DNA from: Solimonas marina
GTDB taxonomy: Bacteria; Pseudomonadota; Gammaproteobacteria; Nevskiales; Nevskiaceae
Reading direction: 5' to 3'
NCBI RefSeq assembly: GCF_012241385.1
Contig: NZ_JAAVXB010000007.1
Span: 124,001-188,000, forward strand
Length of the DNA: 64,000 nucleotides
Positions 1 to 7,870 of the stretch are shown one piece after another. Both the position numbers and the translations under genes were made by a program. Under the pieces are notes generated by a model that was given only the letters and a program-made list of their open reading frames with translations, ran no database searches and had not been told where the DNA came from. The stretch's first letter is position 1. Each line of letters starts with the position of its first letter.

Positions 1-185
1 GCGGCGAAGGTGGCGGCCTGATGCTCGCTTCCCTGGCGGCCGGCCTGCTGTTCGTGCTGGTCGACGGTCTGCTCGCGGCGCTCGGCGAGGGCGGTCGTAT
101 TCCGGCGCTGGCCGCCAGCGCCGCCCCCCTGATTTTGTTCGCCGCACTCGGCGTGGCGATCCTGCACCGTTACGATACGCGCTGA
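1..185 (+). CDS. C-terminal end of an LptF/LptG-like permease (partial)
   Basis: The window opens inside a plus-strand reading frame that runs to a TGA at 183-185. The 60 or so visible residues are hydrophobic and include a run LAAGLLFVLVDGLLAALGEGG followed later by PALAASAAPLILFAALGVAILHRYD. A glycine-rich turn between two last membrane helices and a short basic tail are what the C-terminus of YjgP/YjgQ-type (LptF/LptG) permeases looks like; these normally move lipopolysaccharide out of the inner membrane. The next gene starts 38 bp later on the same strand. Too little is visible to be sure, and another multi-spanning membrane protein is possible. Confidence 0.5.
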   Translation, partial: GEGGGLMLASLAAGLLFVLVDGLLAALGEGGRIPALAASAAPLILFAALGVAILHRYDTR

Positions 186-223
186 CACAGCCGACAGGTT
201 CGACCTGGAAACCTCATAACATC

Positions 224-1354
224 ATGACCTCAATCGACATCGTGCCGGTGCGCAGCCCCGCCGAAATGCGCCGCTTCATCCGCCTGCCGGCGCGCCTGCA
301 TGCCAACGATCCGCTATACATTCCGCCGCTCGAACTGGAGCGCAGCGAGGCGTTTTCGCCGAAGAAGAACCCGTTCTTCGAACACGCCGACGTGCAGTTC
401 TGGCTGGCCGTGCAGGGCGGCGTCGACGTCGGCCGCATCAGCGCACAGATCGACAAGCTGTCGCCGATGCTGCGCGACGAGTCCGCGGGCCATTTCGGCC
501 TGATCGAAGCCGAGGACGATCCGGCCCTCTTCGACGCGCTGTTCGCCACCGCCGAAGCCTGGCTGCGCGAGCGCGGCTGCAAGCGCGCGATCGGCCCGTT
601 CAACCTGTCGGTCAACGAGGAAACCGGCCTGCTGGTGCGCGGCTTCGACACGCCACCGATGCTGATGATGAGTCACGACCATGCCTACGTCGGGCCGCGC
701 ATCGAAGCGCTGGGCTACAAAACCGAGCAGAACCTGCTCGCCTACATCCTCGGCGCCGACGTCGATCCGCCGAAGGGCCTGCAGCGCATCCTCGCGCAGC
801 CGCCGAAGAACCTGCGCGTGAGGCCGCTGAACCTGAAGAACTACATGGCCGACATCCGCACGATCACGGCCATTTTCAACGACGCCTGGTCGCAGAACTG
901 GGGCTTCGTGCCGTATACCGAAGCCGAGGTCGATCATCTCGCCCACGCGCTCAAGCCGTTGCTCGACCCGAAGCTGGTGCCGATCGCCGAGCTCGACGGC
1001 GAACCGGTCGCGTTCGGCGTGCTACTGCCGAATCTCAACGAGGCGATCCGCGAATTCGGCGGCAAGCTGCTGCCGTTCAACTGGGCCAAGCTGATCTGGC
1101 GCCTCAAAGTCAGCGGCGTGAAGACCGGCCGCGTGCCACTGATGGGCGTGCGCCGCAGCATTTCAGCCGACTTCGTCGGCCGCTCGGTGGCGTTCTACGT
1201 CGTCGATGCAATGCGCCAGCGCTGCAAGCAAATCGGCATCGAGCGCGTCGAGCTGTCGTGGATTCTCGAAAACAACGCGCCGATGCGGCGCATGCTCGAA
1301 ATGCTCGGCGCGCACGACTACAAGACCTATCGCCTCTACGGCAAGGATCTGTGA
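224..1354 (+). CDS. YghO-type GNAT-fold acyltransferase
   Basis: A 376-residue soluble protein. The N-terminus (MTSIDIVPVRSPAEMRRFIRLP, then DPLYIPPLELE and FFEHADVQFWLAV) and the C-terminal stretch around RMLEMLGAHDYKTYRLYGK are typical of the YghO/COG3146-like family, predicted N-acyltransferases of the GNAT fold. From memory, the bacterial ceramide synthase studied in Caulobacter belongs to this broad family; assigning that activity here is inference. The stop overlaps the GTG start of the next gene (GTGA), so the two are translationally coupled. The ATG at 224 is the natural start; the upstream spacing has only a weak purine-rich ribosome site. Confidence 0.75.
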   Translation: MTSIDIVPVRSPAEMRRFIRLPARLHANDPLYIPPLELERSEAFSPKKNPFFEHADVQFWLAVQGGVDVGRISAQIDKLSPMLRDESAGHFGLIEAEDDPALFDALFATAEAWLRERGCKRAIGPFNLSVNEETGLLVRGFDTPPMLMMSHDHAYVGPRIEALGYKTEQNLLAYILGADVDPPKGLQRILAQPPKNLRVRPLNLKNYMADIRTITAIFNDAWSQNWGFVPYTEAEVDHLAHALKPLLDPKLVPIAELDGEPVAFGVLLPNLNEAIREFGGKLLPFNWAKLIWRLKVSGVKTGRVPLMGVRRSISADFVGRSVAFYVVDAMRQRCKQIGIERVELSWILENNAPMRRMLEMLGAHDYKTYRLYGKDL

Positions 1355-2133
1355 GCACACCGGCAGCCGGCCTCACCGCGCTGGTCCTGGCCGGCTCGCG
1401 CGGGCCTGACGAGCCGCTAGCGGTCTATGCCGGGGTCAGCCACAAGGCGCTGATCGAGATCGGCGGCAAGACCATGCTCGAGCGCGTGCTCGACACGCTC
1501 GCCAGCATCGACGCCATCACACGCATCGTGGTCGTCATCGAGCGCCCCGAACTGCTGGCCGCGCTACCGGCCGTACAGCGGCTCGGCACGCGAGTCGAAG
1601 CGATGCCGGCCGCGGCCGGCCCCAGCCTCAGCGTCGCCGCCGCGCTGACCCGCTACGGCACGCCACTGCTGGTGACGACCGCCGATCACGCGCTGCTGGA
1701 GGCTGAGTGGGTGCGCTACTTTCTCGCCCACTGCCCGCCGCAGAACGATCTATGCGTGGCGCTGGCACGGCGTGAAGCGGTACTCGCGGCATTGCCGGAC
1801 ACGCAGCGCACTTGGCTGCGCTTCGCCGACGGTCACTATTCGGGCTGCAATCTGTTCTACCTGGCGCGCCCGTCGGCCGGCGGCGCCGTGCAGTTCTGGC
1901 GCACCCTCGAAGCCGACCGCAAGCGGCCGCTGCGCATGCTGCGCCGCATCGGCGTCTTCAGCGTGCTGCGCTACCTGCTCGGACGGCTGACGCTGCGCGA
2001 GGCCCTGCGTCGCATCGGCCGTCGCTGCGGCGCCAGCCCGGCGCTGGTCGAGATGCCGTACGGCCTGGCCGCCGTCGACGTCGACAAACCATCGGACCTC
2101 GACTTGGTCCGGAAAATCGTCGGCGACGCGTAA
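1351..2133 (+). CDS. MobA-like NTP transferase
   Basis: A 260-residue protein starting at a GTG that overlaps the stop of the preceding acyltransferase gene. Longer upstream frames are possible but would lie inside that gene. The start reads TALVLAGSRGPDEPLAVYAGVSHKAL, the GT-A nucleotidyltransferase N-terminal motif (LAGxRG...K), followed by IGGKTMLERVLDTL. A DxD-like metal site is expected around TTADHALLE. It should activate a sugar, alcohol or polyol phosphate with an NTP; the substrate cannot be read from sequence. Coupling to the YghO-type gene and proximity to a desaturase suggest a lipid head-group role. Confidence 0.75.
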   Translation: MSTPAAGLTALVLAGSRGPDEPLAVYAGVSHKALIEIGGKTMLERVLDTLASIDAITRIVVVIERPELLAALPAVQRLGTRVEAMPAAAGPSLSVAAALTRYGTPLLVTTADHALLEAEWVRYFLAHCPPQNDLCVALARREAVLAALPDTQRTWLRFADGHYSGCNLFYLARPSAGGAVQFWRTLEADRKRPLRMLRRIGVFSVLRYLLGRLTLREALRRIGRRCGASPALVEMPYGLAAVDVDKPSDLDLVRKIVGDA

Positions 2134-2144
2134 AAGACGTGAAC

Positions 2145-2171
2145 CACAGATTTCACAGATTGCACAGATGG
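2145..2171. repeat. three tandem 9-mers, cacagattt-like
   Basis: Immediately after the NTP transferase gene, three copies of cacagat followed by two variable bases occur head to tail. Sequences of this kind recur in intergenic DNA of many bacteria. No function is assigned. Confidence 0.6.
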
Positions 2172-2225
2172 GAAGCGGCGCTGCAGCCGTTCTGTTTTCG
2201 ACAAGATCCGCCGCGCCGTCTCGTT

Positions 2226-2325
2226 GAGGTCGCGGCTGGCGCCTCTCCTACAGCAAGACGCCTGCTGGTCCCGAAAGCTTCACCGCGCCCAACACCCCCT
2301 GTAGGAACGGCGCAAGCCGCGACCT
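2226..2325. repeat. REP-like inverted pair in a convergent intergenic region
   Basis: The 363-bp gap 2134-2496 between two convergent genes holds an inverted pair: 2226-2253 reads as the reverse complement of 2299-2325, with the conserved cores gtcgcggctggcgcc and ggcgcaagccgcgac and the flanking word ctgtagga. This is the layout of REP elements of Pseudomonas and Xanthomonas relatives (BIME-like). The rest of the gap (2330-2496) has a second weaker pair (ctttcgccgg near 2372 and ccggcgaaagc near 2486) and no convincing gene. Confidence 0.65.
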
Positions 2326-2496
2326 GCAATGCCGGCAGCGAATAACGGGCACCCCGAAATGTGGGAGAACCTTTCGCCGGCGCATCGCGAGCGAAGGCAG
2401 ATGACGGGACGACGAAGCGCAGCGTACGTTCGTACGTGAGCCTTGCAAGCACCGCCCGCGCGGGAGGTGCCGAGCGCTGGGGCTCCGGCGAAAGCT

Positions 2497-3153
2497 TCAG
2501 CGCGGCCGGGTGCCGAAGACGTAATCCCACAACGGCGTGCTGACGCCGAAGCGTCGATCCGGATCGACGAAGTGGTGCTGCATGTGATTGCGCTTGAGCG
2601 CGGTAAACCACGACATGCGCCACGACGCGTGATGCAGCGCGTAGTGAATCAGGTCGTATATCAGGTAGCCGGTCAGGAAGCCGGCGAAGCTCGCGTGCAG
2701 GCCGGGCGCCGGCATCACCAGGCGGAACAGCAGGTAGAACACGAAGGCGATCGGCAGACTCGCCGACGGCGGCATCACCAGACGCTTCGCATCGTTCGGG
2801 TAGTCGTGGTGAACGCCGTGGAAAATGAAGTGCAGGCGCTTGCCCCAAGCAAAGCCGGGCTCATAGTGGAAGGCCCAACGGTGCAGCACGTATTCGACCG
2901 GCGTCCAGATCGCCAGCCCGACAGCGAACCAGCCCAGCGCCGGCAACACCGGCACGGATTCGAGACCGAGCGCGACGTAGAGCATGGCGGCGATGATCGG
3001 CACGAACACCAGCGGCGGCACCCACCAGTAGACCTTCGACAGCGCCTCCATCCAGTCGAAGCGGAACATGCGCACCGACTCGCGCGAGTTCGAAACGTAG
3101 CGGCGCTGAGGCGCCGACGCGCCGCGCGCCGGAAAGGTCTGCTGAACGGACAT
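2497..3153 (-). CDS. sterol desaturase / fatty acid hydroxylase family protein
   Basis: A 218-residue integral membrane di-iron enzyme. The histidine clusters of the family are all present in order: HRWAFH, HFIFHGVHHDYPND, HYALHH and HMQHHF. Hydrophobic segments lie before the first cluster (VPPLVFVPIIAAMLYVALG) and in the middle (LPIAFVFYLLFRLVMP). The pattern with HGVHHDYPND is closest to fatty acid 2-hydroxylases, which hydroxylate the N-acyl chain of ceramides in eukaryotes; the substrate here is not proven. The frame extends upstream, but the ATG at 3153 gives the natural length and leaves 5 bp to the upstream gene in the same operon. Confidence 0.85.
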   Translation of the reverse strand: MSVQQTFPARGASAPQRRYVSNSRESVRMFRFDWMEALSKVYWWVPPLVFVPIIAAMLYVALGLESVPVLPALGWFAVGLAIWTPVEYVLHRWAFHYEPGFAWGKRLHFIFHGVHHDYPNDAKRLVMPPSASLPIAFVFYLLFRLVMPAPGLHASFAGFLTGYLIYDLIHYALHHASWRMSWFTALKRNHMQHHFVDPDRRFGVSTPLWDYVFGTRPR

Positions 3154-3158
3154 GCGGC

Positions 3159-3992
3159 TCAGCGGGCGGCAGCCGTCGGCAGGCTGGCGCCGGCAGACAC
3201 CGGATGCAGCCAGCGATCGGCCCACGGCGCGGTCAACGCACGATTGCTTTCGACGTCGGCGAGGAAGTCCATCTCGCCCCAGTCGAGGCCTTCGATCGAT
3301 TCGACGCGCACCTCGCAACCGTCCTGCACGAGGCGATTGATGGTCGACAGATACCAGAGCTTGATGCCCTCGCCGCTGCGCATCATGCGCTCGAGGTCGG
3401 CGATGAAACGCGCGGCGCCGTCGGCATCGAAGCGCAGAAAACCGATGGACTCGCCGTCGACGATCGACATTGGCAGCGTCTTGCCGATCGCACGCAGCTG
3501 GCCGTCTTCGGTCTGTACCTTCATGTCGTCGGCGTCGTAATCGCCCTTGCGGTCGATCGTCACGGTCACCGGGGCGGCCGGCGCGCTCAGCAGACGCATC
3601 GCGATTTCCGGCTCGATCAGCGTGTCGCCGTTGAGGATCAGGCCGCCGTCGCGCAATTCCTCGCGGATCAGCCAGCAGGTCGCCAGGTTGTCGCTGACGT
3701 TGTAGAACGGATTGAAGACCGTCCGCACCGTCATACCGGCCGGCGTGTGCGCGGCCAACATCTGGTCAACCTGATCGGCGGCGAAGCCCGTCACGACCAC
3801 GGCTTCGCTGACGCCAGCATGACGCAGCGCTAACAACTGCCATTCGAGGAGGCTGCGACCCGACAAATCAATCAGGCACTTCGGTCGCTTTTCGGTCAGC
3901 GGCAGCAGCCGGCTGCCCTGTCCTGCACTGAGAATGACCGCTCTCAGTCCCGGTCGGGCGCGCGCTGCACGCCCGGCGTGTCCATCATCCAT
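3159..3992 (-). CDS. phosphocholine-cytidylyltransferase-like NTP transferase
   Basis: A 277-residue GT-A nucleotidyltransferase. The N-terminal LRAVILSAGQGSRLLPLTEKRPKCL motif binds the NTP (GxGxRL...KPK/C). Later ILNGDTLIEPEI carries the metal-binding aspartate, and DWGEMDFLADVE near the end is typical of LicC/choline or sugar-phosphate type enzymes. Probable reaction: CTP plus an alcohol phosphate to a CDP-alcohol. It is the first gene of a two-gene minus-strand unit with the desaturase, and converges with the GNAT/MobA pair. The first 15 residues are poorly conserved, so the start may lie slightly downstream (LRAVILSA). Confidence 0.75.
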   Translation of the reverse strand: MDDGHAGRAARARPGLRAVILSAGQGSRLLPLTEKRPKCLIDLSGRSLLEWQLLALRHAGVSEAVVVTGFAADQVDQMLAAHTPAGMTVRTVFNPFYNVSDNLATCWLIREELRDGGLILNGDTLIEPEIAMRLLSAPAAPVTVTIDRKGDYDADDMKVQTEDGQLRAIGKTLPMSIVDGESIGFLRFDADGAARFIADLERMMRSGEGIKLWYLSTINRLVQDGCEVRVESIEGLDWGEMDFLADVESNRALTAPWADRWLHPVSAGASLPTAAAR

Positions 3993-4098
3993 TTCTTCCT
4001 ACCTGCTGTGACCGGACACCACCCCCCCGGCAGTGTTCCGCTTTCTTGACGGATATGTTACGGCGCTGCGCCCCCGGCTGCACGCGGCGCCCCGCCGA

Positions 4099-5673
4099 TC
4101 ACACGCGGCCGGTCGAACCTTGCTGGCTACGGACGATTTTCAGCTCCGGACGGCGGCTGATGCGCTCGCCGGTGCCGGGCAGCGGTTGCTCCTGCTCCAG
4201 CGCGCGTACGCACTGGTCGAGCATCTGACTGATCATGGTCTGATTGCGGATCATCTCGATGCGCGGCCACGTGGCGCGTTCGCCTTCGAGCATGAAGCGC
4301 TTGATCGCTTCCATCGACGGGTTGGCGGTGACGTTGGCGTATCGCCAGAGACTGACGTCCGGCAGGATGTTGATGTTGCCGCGATAGTCCTGATCAAGGA
4401 TCGACGATGCCGTGTCCAGGGTCCGGCGCAGGCCGCCGACCGCGAGGTTCTGCCGTGCCAGGTCGACGATGCTCTTGCTCTGGCTGCGCGCCGTCGAATA
4501 GATGTAGTCACGCGCCGCATTGCGCAGGCCCCGATCACCCGGCTCGCGCTTGCCCGACACGAACGGCAGCACATGCGGGTTGGTCTGGCTGACGATGAAG
4601 TGATTGACGTTGTGCAGGCGGCGCATGCGCAGGATCGGCAGATCCGACTTCAACGAGCCGTCATTCCAGCGCAGCAGCGGCATATACGGCACGCGCTCGT
4701 CACGCTCGTCCTGCGTCATCAGCATCACCGGCGGAAACAGCAGCGGTACGGCGCAGGACGCCAGCACTGCTTCGCGGATATACAGATACGGGAACGTCAG
4801 GTGATTGAGCAGGCGTGGCTGCTGATGCGTACCGGCCGGTGATACCGTGATGTTGATGGCGCGCCCGGACAGGTGCTGGGCCTGCTCGAAGGTCAGGTCG
4901 CGCACATTGGCGGCAATCGCCTTGCGCAGCTGATCCTGATCCATCAGCGCACGGCGGCGGATGATGTCGCGCATCGGCAGCACGCGCCAGAAGTGGTAGT
5001 ACGCGGCATCCGGATCGAGCAGGTCCTCGACCTCGTGCGCGGCGCGGGTACCGACCGTCGCGCAGACGACCGAGCCGGCGCTGGAGCCGGACATCACCGG
5101 CGGCACCAGGTTCTCGCGATACAGCGCCTTGACCACGCCGACGTGGAACAGGCCCAGTGTCGCGCCACCCGACAGCATCAGCGCCGAGCGGCCGTAGCTC
5201 GAGACAATGTCGTTGAAGAACTTGAGCTTGGCGGCTTGCGGCAGCTCCGGCAGATCGACCTCGCAGATCCACTGCAGCGCCGCACAGACCTCGCGGGCGT
5301 ATTCGGTCACCAGTTGCTTGGTGCCGACGCGCGCATGCGAGTACAGACGCGCGCTGCCGACGTTGCCAAGGTTCCAGTGCAAGCCCTGACGCAGGTGATG
5401 AATCAGCTTGAGCACGTTGCCATGCTCGCGATACTGGCGGATCTGACGCAGACGCGAACGAATCAGGCGCCAGTCGTAGTCGTCCGAGGCCTCGTCGGCC
5501 TGCCAGTCGTCCCAGCCTTCGCGACGATCGAGCTCGGCCGCCGCGTCGCGCCACTGCGCGTAGCTGGTTGCCGCCTCCATCTCGCGATTCAGCTGGCGAG
5601 TTTTTGCGTCCAAGTGCCGCTCCGTCAATATGACCTTGGACACTATGGTCGCCGCCACCCGGTGCCGCCGCAA
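4099..5673 (-). CDS. patatin-like phospholipase with N-terminal DUF3336
   Basis: A 524-residue protein. The N-terminal 140 residues (RQLNREMEAATSYAQW, then HLRQGLHWNLGNVG) match the DUF3336 region found before patatin domains of lipid-droplet or membrane lipases. The patatin domain has the oxyanion loop SGGATLGLFHVGVVKAL, the nucleophile elbow GSSAGS and the catalytic aspartate in NDGSLKSD. It should hydrolyse acyl esters of phospholipids or triacylglycerol. The frame opens with TTG at 5673; a GTG ten codons later (5643, protein starting MSKVILTERHL) is a more usual start and cannot be excluded. It is divergent from moxR. Confidence 0.85.
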   Translation of the reverse strand: MRRHRVAATIVSKVILTERHLDAKTRQLNREMEAATSYAQWRDAAAELDRREGWDDWQADEASDDYDWRLIRSRLRQIRQYREHGNVLKLIHHLRQGLHWNLGNVGSARLYSHARVGTKQLVTEYAREVCAALQWICEVDLPELPQAAKLKFFNDIVSSYGRSALMLSGGATLGLFHVGVVKALYRENLVPPVMSGSSAGSVVCATVGTRAAHEVEDLLDPDAAYYHFWRVLPMRDIIRRRALMDQDQLRKAIAANVRDLTFEQAQHLSGRAINITVSPAGTHQQPRLLNHLTFPYLYIREAVLASCAVPLLFPPVMLMTQDERDERVPYMPLLRWNDGSLKSDLPILRMRRLHNVNHFIVSQTNPHVLPFVSGKREPGDRGLRNAARDYIYSTARSQSKSIVDLARQNLAVGGLRRTLDTASSILDQDYRGNINILPDVSLWRYANVTANPSMEAIKRFMLEGERATWPRIEMIRNQTMISQMLDQCVRALEQEQPLPGTGERISRRPELKIVRSQQGSTGRV

Positions 5674-5805
5674 GCATCATCGGCACCATTATTCGACCGA
5701 CCGGGACCGTCCGTCCGGCACGGGCGGCGCCTGCGGTTACACTCGCCGCTCGGGCTCGCGAAGCCCTATCCGAACGAATACGCCTGCCTCTCTGATCGCT
5801 CCGTC

Positions 5806-6717
5806 ATGAATGCCACCGTCGCCCCCGTCCTGCAGCGCCTCAATCAGATCATTCTCGGCAAGGACGCCCAGCTGCGGCTGGTGCTGGCCTGCCTGCTCGC
5901 GCGCGGCCACCTGCTGATCGAGGACATCCCCGGCATGGGCAAGACGACGCTGGCGCTGGCGCTGGCACGCGTGCTCGGCCTGCACTTCCAGCGTGTGCAG
6001 TTCACGTCCGACCTGCTGCCGGCCGATATCCTCGGCGTCTCCGTGTTCGAAACCGCGACCAGCGCGTTTCGCTTCGTGCCGGGGCCGATCTTCTCGCAGC
6101 TGGTACTGGCCGACGAGGTCAATCGCGCCAGCCCGAAAACGCAGTCGGCGCTGCTCGAGGCGATGGAAGAACGCCAGGTCACCGCCGAAGGCGACACGCG
6201 CGCACTGCCGGAACCGTTCTTCGTCATCGCCACGCAGAACCCCTCCTACCAGCTCGGCACCTTCCCGCTGCCGGAATCGCAGCTCGATCGCTTCCTGATG
6301 CGTCTGTCGCTGGGCTATCCGTCGCCGGATGCCGAACGCCAACTATTGTTGGAACGCGAACGCCGCGACCTGCTCGACGAGCTGCAGCCGGTGCTGCAGC
6401 CGGCCGAGTTGCTCGATTTGCAGCAGCAGGTCCGCGGCGTGCGCACCGCGCCGGCGCTGGTCGACTACATCCTCGCGCTGGTGCAGCGAACCCGCGAGCT
6501 GCCGGGGCTACGCCAGGGCCTGTCACCGCGCGCCGGGCTCGGCCTGCGTCGCGCTGCACAGGCCTGGGCGTTCATCGAAGGCCGCAGCGGCGTGATTCCG
6601 GAGGATGTCCAGGCGGTGTTCGCGGCCGTGGTCGGCCATCGACTGGTGATGTCGGCCGAGCGCGAGGGCGCCGCCACCAGCGCCGAGGACATCCTCGCGC
6701 AGGTGGCTATACCGTGA
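5806..6717 (+). CDS. MoxR family AAA+ ATPase
   Basis: A 303-residue ATPase. Walker A is GMGKTT at residues 43-48, Walker B is LVLADEVNRA, and the sensor region ATQNP and the FPLPESQLDRFLM motif are the MoxR signature. MoxR proteins act as chaperone-like remodelers for neighbouring DUF58/VWA proteins. It is the first gene of a moxR-DUF58-transglutaminase cluster. The stop codon lies within the first unit of a 7-bp tandem repeat. The ATG at 5806 fits the family N-terminus; the reading frame upstream of it is shadow. Confidence 0.9.
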   Translation: MNATVAPVLQRLNQIILGKDAQLRLVLACLLARGHLLIEDIPGMGKTTLALALARVLGLHFQRVQFTSDLLPADILGVSVFETATSAFRFVPGPIFSQLVLADEVNRASPKTQSALLEAMEERQVTAEGDTRALPEPFFVIATQNPSYQLGTFPLPESQLDRFLMRLSLGYPSPDAERQLLLERERRDLLDELQPVLQPAELLDLQQQVRGVRTAPALVDYILALVQRTRELPGLRQGLSPRAGLGLRRAAQAWAFIEGRSGVIPEDVQAVFAAVVGHRLVMSAEREGAATSAEDILAQVAIP

Positions 6718-6776
6718 GGCGTGAGGCGTGAGGCGTGAGGCGTGAGGCGTGAGGCGTGAGGCGTGAGGCGTGAGGC
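6714..6776. repeat. nine tandem copies of the 7-mer gtgaggc
   Basis: Nine perfect head-to-tail copies of gtgaggc run from the moxR stop codon (TGA at 6715-6717, inside copy 1) to just before the DUF58 gene. Each unit contains a GTG and a TGA. A translation start in copies 1 to 7 would hit a TGA two units later; only a start in copy 8 (6763) or 9 reads on. Gain or loss of units would change the distance between moxR and DUF58 but not the DUF58 frame. Simple repeats of this length are prone to slippage. Confidence 0.95.
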
Positions 6777-6798
6777 GAAAAAGCATACGGCACGGGGC

Positions 6799-7773
6799 GT
6801 GAGCTTCAACCCACTGCATCTGATTCAGGCGCGTATCGACGCCTGGGTGATGGCGCGCGTCAAGCGTCAGCCGGGGCCGATCGCGATCTCGCGCGGCCGC
6901 GTCTACATCGTGCCGACGCGCTTCGGCAGCGGCTACGCGCTGATGCTGCTGGTCATGCTGCTCGGCGCGATGAACTACAGCAACAGCATGGCGTTCCTGC
7001 TGACCTTCCTGCTCGCCGGCCTCGGCCTGCTGTGCATGTATCACACGCACGCCAACCTCGCGAACCTGCGGCTGCGCGCCGGCGTCACGCATCCGGTCTT
7101 CGTCGACGAGATCGCGCACATCGAAGTGCGCGTCGACAACCCGTCGCGGCAGGCGCGGCTGTCGATCGGCCTGTCGTGGCCGCGCGCCGCGCAGCCCGCC
7201 GACACACAAGACATCGCGCCGCTGCAGACCGCGACAATGCGCTTGCCGCTGGCGGCCGCGCGCCGCGGCTGGCTGCGGGCCGGCGCCTTCAGCGTCGCCA
7301 CCGAATATCCGCTGGGCCTGTTCCACGCCTGGACCTGGGCCGAGCTCGACATCAGCGTGCTCGCCTATCCGAGACCGGCGGCGGCGCGCCTGGTGCCGCC
7401 GGGCAGCGCCGGCCATGGCAGCCTCGAAGCCAGCAACCGCATCGGCCAGGACGAGTTCAGTGGCCTGCGCGGCTACCAGCGCGGCGACACCGCACGCGCG
7501 ATCCACTGGAAGAGCCTGCCGAAGTCGCCGCAGCCGATGGTCAAGCAGTTCCAGGAAGCACTCGATCAGGATCTCTGGCTCGAATGGCATGCGCTGCCGC
7601 AGCTCGACGTCGAAGCGCGTTTGTCGCAACTCACGCGCTGGGTGCTCGATGCCGAAGCGCTGCAACGCCGCTACGGCCTGCGCGTGCCGGGCACGACGAT
7701 CGCACCCGGCCAGGGCGATGCCCATCGCTTCCGCTGCCTGAAAACCTTGGCGCTGTACGGGGCCGACGCGTGA
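6799..7773 (+). CDS. DUF58 domain membrane protein
   Basis: A 324-residue protein if it starts at GTG 6799 (MSFNPLHLIQARIDAW); the same frame is open back to a GTG in the tandem repeat at 6763. Two adjacent membrane segments (ALMLLVMLLGAMNYSNSMAF and LLTFLLAGLGLLCMYH) are followed by a beta-rich domain and the DUF58 signature EFSGLRGYQRGDTARAIHWKS. DUF58 proteins accompany MoxR ATPases and transglutaminases; their exact role is unknown. The gene sits 97 bp upstream of tgpA, the gap being filled by a dispersed repeat. Confidence 0.85.
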   Translation: MSFNPLHLIQARIDAWVMARVKRQPGPIAISRGRVYIVPTRFGSGYALMLLVMLLGAMNYSNSMAFLLTFLLAGLGLLCMYHTHANLANLRLRAGVTHPVFVDEIAHIEVRVDNPSRQARLSIGLSWPRAAQPADTQDIAPLQTATMRLPLAAARRGWLRAGAFSVATEYPLGLFHAWTWAELDISVLAYPRPAAARLVPPGSAGHGSLEASNRIGQDEFSGLRGYQRGDTARAIHWKSLPKSPQPMVKQFQEALDQDLWLEWHALPQLDVEARLSQLTRWVLDAEALQRRYGLRVPGTTIAPGQGDAHRFRCLKTLALYGADA

Positions 7774-7780
7774 GCCCGCG

Positions 7781-7842
7781 GCACGGTGTTTTGCGCAGCG
7801 CGCACCCGTCTGCGGGCACGGGCGCTCTGCTGCGGGTGGCCG
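7781..7842. repeat. dispersed intergenic repeat, copy 1
   Basis: This 60-bp stretch fills most of the DUF58-tgpA gap. Its core ggtgttttgcgca and the following tgcggg...ctct...gcg are shared with the reverse complement of 12358-12417. It looks like a short dispersed element with a small internal palindrome (tgcgcagcgcgca). Confidence 0.55.
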
Positions 7843-7870
7843 GGCTTGAAGACAGCGCGGGACGGCGTGC

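Noticed and set aside
6714-6776. Possible CRISPR-like array
   Set aside because: The units are 7 bp with no spacers; it is a simple tandem repeat.
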